NCBI RefSeq assembly: GCF_000835495.1 | Contig: NW_015622545.1 | Span: forward strand, 310,001-374,000 | Length of the DNA: 64,000 nucleotides | Source of the DNA: Cladophialophora immunda | Lineage: Eukaryota > Ascomycota > Eurotiomycetes > Chaetothyriales > Herpotrichiellaceae | Direction of reading: 5' to 3' | Shown: positions 56,624 to 64,000 of the stretch, one piece after another | Numbering within the stretch: position 1 is the first letter of the stretch | Layout: the number at the start of each line of letters is the position of its first letter | Translations under genes and position numbers: made by a program | The notes under the pieces: model-generated | Seen by the model: the letters and a program-made list of their open reading frames with translations, nothing else | What the model was told of the DNA's origin: nothing | The model's database searches: none

Positions 56624-57668
56624 GAGAGTCGTGAGGAAAAGTCCTCCTCGCCGGCGATTTTTCTTTTCTAGTGACGATGATGAATTTCCTCAATCAAATG
56701 AACGCACGGCAACGGGCCTTCGGAGCCAATCGCCCCTCAACCGCTATCTTATCAATCAGCCACGGAATCGCTTCCGGTGGGCGACTGGGCGTTCGCGTGT
56801 CGGCCGATTTCTTCGAGCGAGCGATGAAAAGACAATGCGAAGGCGCAGGGACGGGAGAAGAGACGGGGCAGATGAAGAAGACAAGAGCGCAAGAGGGGGG
56901 AAGATATTGTCACTGTCTATTTTCCCGTTCAAATCGACCTCCTCCTTCTTTTCCTGCTTCCTCGTTCCCCTGTTTTTATAGCAGGCAGAAACATATGCTT
57001 CGGCCATACTCGTCCCCTCCTTCTCGACCGAAAGGCGCCTCGCTTCACCGAGCTCCCTGGCTTTCTCCGAGTTCGCACATACCTTCTCTTTAGCCGTTCT
57101 CTCGCTGGGCTCCCCATGATAAAACGTCTCCACGATCCATGCGTCCTGCATCCTGCATCCTGTCGCGCCCTCTATTCCTAATGCCGACCCTGCCCCATCA
57201 ATGCTGGCTCAAGTGTCTATGTATGCAGGGTATGGAGTTTAAGGGGGGCGATCTCCGTGGGTGTGCAGGTACCAGACCGATGCATCGTTTTCTGGCGATC
57301 ACTGTGAAGATGACCTGTGAGATAAGAAGGAAAGAGAACAGGGCTCTGCTTCAACTGTTTCGTCCCCAGAAGCCGTTGTTGTACATGGAGATCAGCATTG
57401 AAGGCTCCTGATAGAAGCATATCTCGAGGGATGTCGTAGAGAGTTGATCATGTGTACTGCGCCTCCTCGCCTATACGGTTGGCCTGCATCGAGGCTCACG
57501 ATCTTCGTTGCGTGAATTCGTATGCGCCGTTTTCAGCCACGTCGCGGCCTTGACGCTCGAATTGAATGGCATCGCGTGATCCATAGGCCTCGGATGCAGT
57601 GTTATGGGGGCGCAGTTACCATCACTGCGTCTGGCTGCCTTGGCGGTTGCTCTACATTGCTATCCAGG
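56624..57668. other. Intergenic region
   Basis: The 1.0 kb upstream of the Apd1/Aim32-like gene hold no supportable gene; a plus-strand frame at 56367-56981 overlaps that gene antisense and has no domain. Confidence 0.45.
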
Positions 57669-59190
57669 ATGTGCAAGACTCGTCGGATGCCTGCGCCGAA
57701 AACCTGGAGGCTCGTGAGTGCATGTCTCTCTATTCTTGGGCTTCCAAATGATCAAGACAGACCTGCTTCGAACGGGGTGCCAGAAGCATTCTATCTCCGA
57801 AGAGTTATTACACGGTCCGTCATGCAGCGATCCAAACCCATCTTACCCGTGAGCTGAACACGCCACTGATGCGAAGTCCAATACAGTTGCCGGTCAATTG
57901 GAAGTTCTAGCACGGGTTCATCTAACTCAAGCCCGTGCCGAGTACGATGAATATCGGCAACGTTCCAGTCCCTACGACTTCGAACGCTACATCAATACGG
58001 ATGTCATGGAAAGCTTTGGGACGAGAGTATGTCCTTGATATGGTGTCCAGCTACGCCAGGTGATCAGCAGCAACAGCTCGCAGCGGCATTGATGAGTTGT
58101 TTGTGTACATCGCATACCGAGAGGGCCCTCTATTACTCCTGCTCTCCAGGTATCAGTTTTCCCTGGAGAGTCAACCCGTAAGCGCATCGCCCATTGCCTC
58201 AAGCGTGGCAGAAGTCCCGAAGTACAGATGGGCTGCATATTCTCTTCGTCTCTCATCTGTCAAATCATCACGGGGTGGCCGCTCACTGGCGAAGGTCAAC
58301 CGCATATATCGCATACTTTCAACGAATCAACTCTTGGCTGGGTGAGAGCTCCTCTTAGCTACTTTGCAGCACTGGAGGACATCGCCTCGGTCCTTCGGTT
58401 GGTCTTGTCGCAAGCCGTGGAGCCCACCATCCTGTTTCTTGACCGAGTTGATGATTTGAATGGGTTTGAACTGAACACTCTTGTCACCGAGCTCCAGAAT
58501 CTGAGCCTTCCCTTCGATAAGACCTCAGGGGTTGTCTTGTCGGGGAGATACTCGGAAGGGACTATGAAGCATTTTGGTGACTTCCCTCAGGTCGACCACT
58601 TGTTAGAGTATCGAGGTAAGAATCCTCTTTGACGACTCTTCTTTCATCAAGCCGATGTCTTGCAGAGTGTACCAAATCGTTATGCTTCCGACGAAATCAA
58701 CGTCAGGAGAGATCAAGCCGATGATGCAGCGAAAGGGTCGAACGAATGGACTTGGAACCAGCTTTCCTACCGGGGGTTTGCGGCACACGGTGCAAGTCTC
58801 CTCTGGATCGAAGGGAAGGCAGGCAGTGGGAAGAGTGTTCTTGCGAAGTGCGTCGTTACACACCTACGCTCGAACCATGTTCAAGGCGAGGTTACGGCTC
58901 TAATCAAGTGCCTGTCGAAAACTTACAAGGAGCTCGCCTTACAGCACTATCTCGGCCTCGCGAAAGAAGCAGCTACTGTTCGCAGAGTCAGCGGAGCCAA
59001 GAATAAGGTAGTGCCATTGAATGATTCGAGTCTGCTCACAGCCGAGCTTCCCAGGACGCCAAAGGAGACGGAGCAAGAAACGCAAGCCATGACTGGAGTC
59101 ATCAACTTTTTCGATCGCAAAACGCTTCTCCCTTGTGCCAGCCAGATGCTTCACGGGCAGGAAAATTTGTCCGGCTTTCATGGAGAATGA
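57669..59190 (+). pseudogene. Decayed NACHT/STAND (NLR-like) NTPase gene, truncated
   Basis: Fungal NACHT proteins are STAND NTPases, many linked to non-self recognition. At 58660-59190 the frame contains SLLWIEGKAGSGKSVLAKCV, the Walker A and flanks typical of these proteins, preceded by the usual region with EW near SNEWTWNQLS. Upstream, plausible exons (57761-57848, 57887-58026 and others) and an open stretch at 58370-58620 join through GT-AG signals; splicing at 58617 gives RECTKSLCF, the common start of this region, but a frameshift near 58688 is then needed to reach the P-loop frame. Upstream PTILFLDRVDDL resembles a Walker B but lies before the P-loop. The frame ends at 59190 with no rest of the NACHT domain and no WD40, ankyrin or TPR repeats. 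Exon details are uncertain. Confidence 0.6.
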
Positions 59191-59977
59191 CACGGACGAC
59201 ATGAGGCAGGTGAGGCAAGTGAAGAAGCAGCTGGAGCAGCCAGAGCAAACCTCCCCGCCTGCAACATGGCCAGATACCACGATACCTTTTATGTCTCGGG
59301 ATCATAGCCATGATGATCTTGAAGGTGACGACGATGACGAGGTTGAAGGAGACGAGGGGAGCAGGACTGGCGTGACTGGGAAGACTCCAGCAGGGACGAC
59401 GATCCTCCTAAGGATCTCTAGCGATGTCCGCCTCAGGAAACTCAGGAACACTCAGGAACATTGATCAAACAGCGGCTTGGGCTGATCTAGCCTGGCATGG
59501 CCCAGTTCAATCGGTGACCAAAGTGGAAGAAGTCGTCTATACCTATACACACTGCCCAACAGCCCTCTAAAAGTAGGGACCACCAGGGACGTCGGACATG
59601 TTCGATTCACGCTTGGATTCGCTACCTTGAAAATTCACACGCAGATAGCAGAACAAGCCAAGACACACAACAAAGATGGCGGTAGAGAACAAACGGGAAA
59701 TCCTCTCCTTTTCCACATCCCCCCTCCACCTTGTCTAGGAACCAGGTTGGGGTATCGCTGAAAGAGCCAGGTCGCTTGTAGAAAAACACACACACAAAAA
59801 TACAAACACCCACAAACGCCCACACATCCATTCTTTCCTCCCTTGAATTCGGTCCATTCCCAAGGGGTATCAAACCCCCATTCAATGCTATCTTACTCGC
59901 CCACCTCTCTTGCTCTCGCCTCCGGGCAACGAAGGTGTCGCACACGAGACTTTCGCCGTGGAGCCTGCCTCGCCCAT
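59191..59977. other. Region between NACHT remnant and DOCK gene
   Basis: The 787 bp hold no supportable gene. An Asp/Glu-rich open tail (59135-59464 plus) and a small tandem repeat (ACTCAGGAAC, about 59436-59460) follow the NACHT remnant. The minus strand shows no DHR-2-like exons. Confidence 0.5.
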
Positions 59978-62900
59978 CTAGACCTCATCCTCCTCACCGT
60001 CGTCCTCCCTCATCCCGATCCGTGACCCGTTCACGTTCGCCTCCCTCCCGCCGTACCGGCTGGCCGCCCTCGCCTCGTGGATCCGCGCAATCGCCCGGTG
60101 CGTCTTGGCCAACCTCTTGTAGTCTCCGTTCCTCTCATACTCTTCGGCGAGTTGCTTGTAACATTCCAGTGCGTGGACGCCGTACTCACGGTCGCGGCCG
60201 TGTTGTTGCCGCTGCTGCTGAGACGACGGTGACAGCCCATCAATGCTTCTCCTCGCCCGAGCAAGTTCTTTGGCCTCAGACGTCTGAGAATCGGCGTCCT
60301 TGCTGCCGGCTCGTTGATGATTGCCCGGTGCATGCCCATTATGGTTCGAGGTGGCCGTCGACGAGTTCCTCAAGTACTGTTCGTCTTCCGGATCGGTGCT
60401 GGTGAGCAGGTCGACCAACTCTTCGATGGTCCCCACCAACTCCTCGAGCGCAGTCCACAACGCATCATCTGGCTGATTCGCAATCGTGGAGAACAATTCC
60501 AGCAACTCTGCAATGAAGACCTTGCGACTCACTGCTTCGTTCGCCGTCACTGGTTTCGCTTTCAGAATCGAGTTGAGCGCGCCGATAATTTCGGTCTCAA
60601 TCAACTCGAGGTCTTCGCTTAATGCCCATTCGCTCACAATCATGGTTTGAAGCACCTCGACAGCAACCTTGCGGAGACCTTCATGCATACTCAAACAAAG
60701 ACTGATGGTAGGCGCTACGAGACTTGGCACGTATTGTACTTGATAGCCTCCCAGCCGGCGGATATTGTATCGTCGCTGATCGTCGGCGGTGGCTTCCCAG
60801 CCTAAGCTCTCCCACGCTTTGCGCAAGAGGTCGGCGCCATATTGGCGCACATCGCCTGCAATTTTCCACACGGCCCGGCGTTTTTGTTCGGGGAAGAGCT
60901 CGAGTGTCAAAGCAGGAGACGACACGAGCTTGAGGAGAGTATCGAGGAAGGTTTTCCACAGTTGCATGTCGAAGCCATCCGCATCCTCTGGTGTTGGGAG
61001 GTATGAAGATATAAGGAGTGATGAGAGGTGGTTCAAGATTGTCAAAGCTGATGAGTGGTGATAGATGTGCAGGCTGAGCCATGAGGCGGGAAATGCGTCG
61101 TTCTTGAGGAGAGATCGTAGGACCATGAGTGTGGAGATGATGTACTCGGTGAGTTCCTGTCCTTGGAGTTTGAGATTCGATGGGAGCTTCATCTTGGCGA
61201 TTATAGAGATGAGGGAAGAGAGTTCCAGGAGCGCTTCGTCAAACTGATCATTGGCTTCGGACGATTTGCTGATGAATGGGTAGGAGTCTGAAAAGAGCAG
61301 AGACAAGGACCGTCGTCTCGCTGGCGGCCCATCTGCAATGGTATTGTAAGCAGAGATGAGTTTCGGCATGAAGTCGTGCAGGTGCAAAGTCGGAAATCGT
61401 GTGAGTTCGGCGACGACCGAGCAGCACAACCGGACTTGTTCGTGCCAGTTGTCGGACCGGTTGTTTGGGGTCCAGTATGGCGAAAGCCACCTGATACAGT
61501 TCTTAACAAGCATCTTCCGGTCTTTCTCGTCCACCCAGACCTGGTCTAGCTTGGTGTAGTTCAGGATCAGGACGATTCTGTACAAAAGCAGCTTCCCAGA
61601 GGCTGCGTCACATGCGTCAATGAAGTCAACCGCCACCTTCATCACTTCTTCCTTGCTGAAGGCCGGGAGTAATTCGGGAAGCCAGTCGTGGAATTTCTGT
61701 ACAAGGAGGGTTTTGCTCCCAACGAGTGCCGGAGTCTCGCTGCGCATCATCATCTGCAATCCAAAAAGAATCGCCTGCATATCTTCCTTGAAACTCGAGT
61801 GCTTCTCGTCGTTGTCTCGGGGTTGCGACCCAAAGCGTCGCTGTTGGTAGGACACGATCAGGATCCTCATGAAATTTTTGCCAACCTTGAACAAAGACCT
61901 CATATCACGGGCACTTTGGGGGTCTGAAACGCTTTGCAAAAGCCTGGTGAAACTGCGAATCAGGCACGACGCAGCGTAGGGAAAGCGAAAGTGATTCTCC
62001 GTATACTGTTCAATCAGAGGACCCAAGTTAAACCGTCGATCATGGACAATTCCGAGCACCCAGACAATATCATTGAATATAAGGTCTTCAAACTTGGACT
62101 CCCCCGATTTGTGCACAAGGACTCCGAACAACGCGTCCAGCACCTCCCTAAGCTGCTTGACGATTTCGATCTCCGGGACAAATGTGAGTTTTTGCAGGAT
62201 ATCCAACAATTGGACCGACGTCTGATGTTTCCAATTGATGAGGCTGACCAAGGTTCGATCCTGCGAATACTCCGTACTGCAGAGAAGTGTGTAGACTTCA
62301 AGGGAAGCGATCGTAGCCAAGGAGCCTTCATGGATGGTCTTGTAGTTAGCATTGTTCCAGGGCAAGGATAAATATGCACCGCGTCCTTGGACGATGCTGG
62401 AGGTGATCTTGTCGTAAGCGTGTAGGATGAGCGAGTGCTTGCCATCAGAAATAAATGCTTGCTTGTCCCATAGTGGCAACCAAGCCAGGGCAAACGGGAA
62501 CTCTGGGGCATCCGCAATACTCAAAACCAAATGACTCTCTGGTACTTTCTCGGTTGGCACTCGCAAACATAGTGTCTGATCCCATTTGTGGTCGAACTCC
62601 ACGGCATTCGTTCGGAAAGCAGTAACTCCCGCCCCATTCGACGACGGAAATATACAATGTTCCACGCGCCGTCCAGCATTGTCACGTATCTCCATGGTCA
62701 GTTGTAGATTCTGCAGTGAGTGGGCTTTTATCGGCGCCACGTTCACTTCAGGGTGAGACAAAAAGGAGGCTTGGGACAGAACTGCTTTGCTCAAAGTGAG
62801 GTAGATATCTGTCCGTGGTTTGGACGGTGCCTCTGAGAAACCCATCTTCTGAGTTTTGGTGATCATGTGCATTGAGGTGGGTGTATTCTTGATCAGGGTG

Positions 62901-64000
62901 TCTGCCTCGGGCGCAGCATAGGGAGTGAGGCTAAAGGAGACACTGGAGATAGGTGTGCACAGAACAAGAGCTTTGCCGGGGCTGTCAAGGAGCTGCGCTG
63001 CGATTACGCTCGATCCCCCCGGTTTCTCGTCGTCTCGCTGCGACCCAGACCATATGGTGACGTTTTCTTCTCGTGGCTGGCCATCCCTCATGATCTTTGC
63101 AATGTCTAGGACTCCCACCCCAATAGTCCGAGGAACAGGGGGCCCCATAGGCTTGCTTTGGCCATCTTCCTCCTCCTCAATTATCGACGGAGTCGATGCT
63201 CTTTCCTGCAACTGTGGGGTGGTTCTACCATTTTGGCCGGGCTGAGGTCTGTCTGCATTTCGCCGCCTCCCAAACATCAGGCTGGATCTCCGCCTGTTCA
63301 GTGATAACTGCCGTTGACCAAGTAGGGTTCCATTCCTTGACGGCGGTCTCTCTACCGCTCTTTTTTTGGCTTTCCGAGGAGGCTCCGAAACCACAACTTT
63401 GACAATGAGGAATAACCGATCATCGGTCCCAACGTCGCGAGTGCTGAGATCAGATAGGAGTGTCTTCATTTTGGAAGTGGCCATGGAGCTGTACGTCTCT
63501 GAGAAAGGCTTGAGATTGCCGTCTGCATCCCTTAGATACAGAGCCAGACTCAGTGTTGTCGCATCGAGGTCAGAACCCGCAACTGACGTGATCTCAAGGA
63601 GACAATGATGGAGTGAAGTCGCCTTGGACTTTTCAGATGGAGTAGTATCCAGTACACTCATGACTGACTGCAGTTTGGCCAGCTCGATGGCGGAGTCCTG
63701 CGACGTCAATAGCCGTCCTTGTCGAGCGGGATCACGCACAATGATCTCGCCGCTCAGCATTCTGTTCCCTCGCACGAGGTCCCAGACCGCCTCCTTGCGG
63801 ACTTGGAGCCTCTCCTGAGTGGTGAGCACATCGTTTAAGAGTTCTCGCCGGGCGTAGTCGAGTCGGGTGGTAATATCCGACATTTGGTCCAGAAGATGAT
63901 ACTCTCGACGCAAAACCAGCTCGGGAAGGTGCAAAATATACCACTCTCGCAAACAAGAGGTGATTTCATCCACCAGTGGCTCAGTGCTTGACGTCGGAGA
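59978..64000 (-). CDS. DOCK-family (Dck1-like) protein, 5' end outside, DHR-2 apparently lost
   Basis: DOCK proteins bind membrane through a DHR-1 (C2-like) domain and exchange nucleotide on Rac/Cdc42 through DHR-2. The frame is open from the window edge, so the N-terminus (SH3 in relatives) is outside; 1340 codons are visible. The DOCK N region comes first, then a basic linker, then DHR-1 (about visible residues 350-600: TDIYLTLSKAVLSQASF, EHCIFPSSNG, LVLSIADAPEFPFALAWLPLWD). A long helical armadillo-like region follows. After TIEELVDLLTS, where relatives start DHR-2, there is a low-complexity stretch and then only ALECYKQLAEEYERN and KRLAKTHRAIARIHEA, a short relic of DHR-2, before a stop at 59978-59980. 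The nucleotide-sensor lobes, several hundred residues in relatives, are absent. It may lack exchange activity. Confidence 0.85.
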   Translation of the reverse strand, partial: SPTSSTEPLVDEITSCLREWYILHLPELVLRREYHLLDQMSDITTRLDYARRELLNDVLTTQERLQVRKEAVWDLVRGNRMLSGEIIVRDPARQGRLLTSQDSAIELAKLQSVMSVLDTTPSEKSKATSLHHCLLEITSVAGSDLDATTLSLALYLRDADGNLKPFSETYSSMATSKMKTLLSDLSTRDVGTDDRLFLIVKVVVSEPPRKAKKRAVERPPSRNGTLLGQRQLSLNRRRSSLMFGRRRNADRPQPGQNGRTTPQLQERASTPSIIEEEEDGQSKPMGPPVPRTIGVGVLDIAKIMRDGQPREENVTIWSGSQRDDEKPGGSSVIAAQLLDSPGKALVLCTPISSVSFSLTPYAAPEADTLIKNTPTSMHMITKTQKMGFSEAPSKPRTDIYLTLSKAVLSQASFLSHPEVNVAPIKAHSLQNLQLTMEIRDNAGRRVEHCIFPSSNGAGVTAFRTNAVEFDHKWDQTLCLRVPTEKVPESHLVLSIADAPEFPFALAWLPLWDKQAFISDGKHSLILHAYDKITSSIVQGRGAYLSLPWNNANYKTIHEGSLATIASLEVYTLLCSTEYSQDRTLVSLINWKHQTSVQLLDILQKLTFVPEIEIVKQLREVLDALFGVLVHKSGESKFEDLIFNDIVWVLGIVHDRRFNLGPLIEQYTENHFRFPYAASCLIRSFTRLLQSVSDPQSARDMRSLFKVGKNFMRILIVSYQQRRFGSQPRDNDEKHSSFKEDMQAILFGLQMMMRSETPALVGSKTLLVQKFHDWLPELLPAFSKEEVMKVAVDFIDACDAASGKLLLYRIVLILNYTKLDQVWVDEKDRKMLVKNCIRWLSPYWTPNNRSDNWHEQVRLCCSVVAELTRFPTLHLHDFMPKLISAYNTIADGPPARRRSLSLLFSDSYPFISKSSEANDQFDEALLELSSLISIIAKMKLPSNLKLQGQELTEYIISTLMVLRSLLKNDAFPASWLSLHIYHHSSALTILNHLSSLLISSYLPTPEDADGFDMQLWKTFLDTLLKLVSSPALTLELFPEQKRRAVWKIAGDVRQYGADLLRKAWESLGWEATADDQRRYNIRRLGGYQVQYVPSLVAPTISLCLSMHEGLRKVAVEVLQTMIVSEWALSEDLELIETEIIGALNSILKAKPVTANEAVSRKVFIAELLELFSTIANQPDDALWTALEELVGTIEELVDLLTSTDPEDEQYLRNSSTATSNHNGHAPGNHQRAGSKDADSQTSEAKELARARRSIDGLSPSSQQQRQQHGRDREYGVHALECYKQLAEEYERNGDYKRLAKTHRAIARIHEARAASRYGGREANVNGSRIGMREDDGEEDEV

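Noticed and set aside
58384..58470. Walker B-like PTILFLDRVDDL as proof of a complete first NACHT domain
   Set aside because: It precedes the only P-loop instead of following it, and no Walker A is found upstream, so it cannot be counted as a complete domain.

Overview
This window is nuclear DNA of a filamentous ascomycete (Pezizomycotina). Genes are compact, carry short introns (about 45 to 180 nt, mostly GT-AG with CTAAC/CTGAC-like branch sites) and sit on both strands, and the proteins have fungal-specific families and architectures (Syp1, Ypd1, Trm82, fungal cytosine deaminase, Apd1/Aim32, DUF7924-like, NACHT/STAND remnants). The protein sequences look most like Eurotiomycetes, possibly Chaetothyriales, but that placement is impression, not proof. 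A 100-N assembly gap lies at 39163-39262. Exon boundaries given here were read by hand from splice signals plus frame and homology continuity.

Layout. 1-2671: SYP1 (F-BAR/muniscin, minus, 3' end outside). 3257-4522: Csk1-like kinase. 5859-7815: Fus1-like membrane protein with an SH3 domain. 8520-9716: orphan protein with a restriction-endonuclease-like core. 10251-10546: long inverted repeat followed by a tRNA-Leu(CAA) gene. 11155-12230: short-chain dehydrogenase. 12702-13585 and 13669-15025: cytosine deaminase FCY1 and uroporphyrinogen decarboxylase HEM12, convergent. 15382-17180 and 17565-18670: TRM82 and ribosomal stalk protein RPP0, divergent. 19398-20216: basic-secretory-protein-type metallopeptidase. 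20827-23196: CLASP-type TOG protein. 25261-29190: LIM-RhoGAP. 30182-31371: broken DUF7924-type gene. 31913-36472: exocyst SEC3. 39068-39357: 14-bp minisatellite with the gap. 40038-41571: C2H2 factor of Azf1 type. 43120-44274: orphan ORF. 45314-45908: YPD1. 50127-51663: mitochondrial AAT1. 52484-54490: SNU66/SART1. 55304-56623: Apd1/Aim32-type Fe-S protein. 57669-59190: decayed NACHT/STAND gene. 59978-64000: DOCK-family protein, 5' end outside and apparently lacking most of its catalytic DHR-2 domain.

Most genes are single-copy housekeeping genes with no shared pathway. Six of them (Syp1, SH3 membrane protein, CLASP, LIM-RhoGAP, Sec3, DOCK) act in cell polarity or the cytoskeleton, a mild concentration that may be chance. 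The accessory part is the set of nuclease-like orphan families, the decayed NACHT gene, the hairpin beside the tRNA, the minisatellite and the long gene-poor stretches (36473-40037, 45909-50126).

I did not find a clear new multi-gene system. The best candidates for a second look are the truncated DOCK gene next to the NACHT remnant, the orphan nuclease-like gene, the inverted repeat beside tRNA-Leu, the CLASP intron whose length is a multiple of three, and an over-represented 9-mer, TACGGAGTA.
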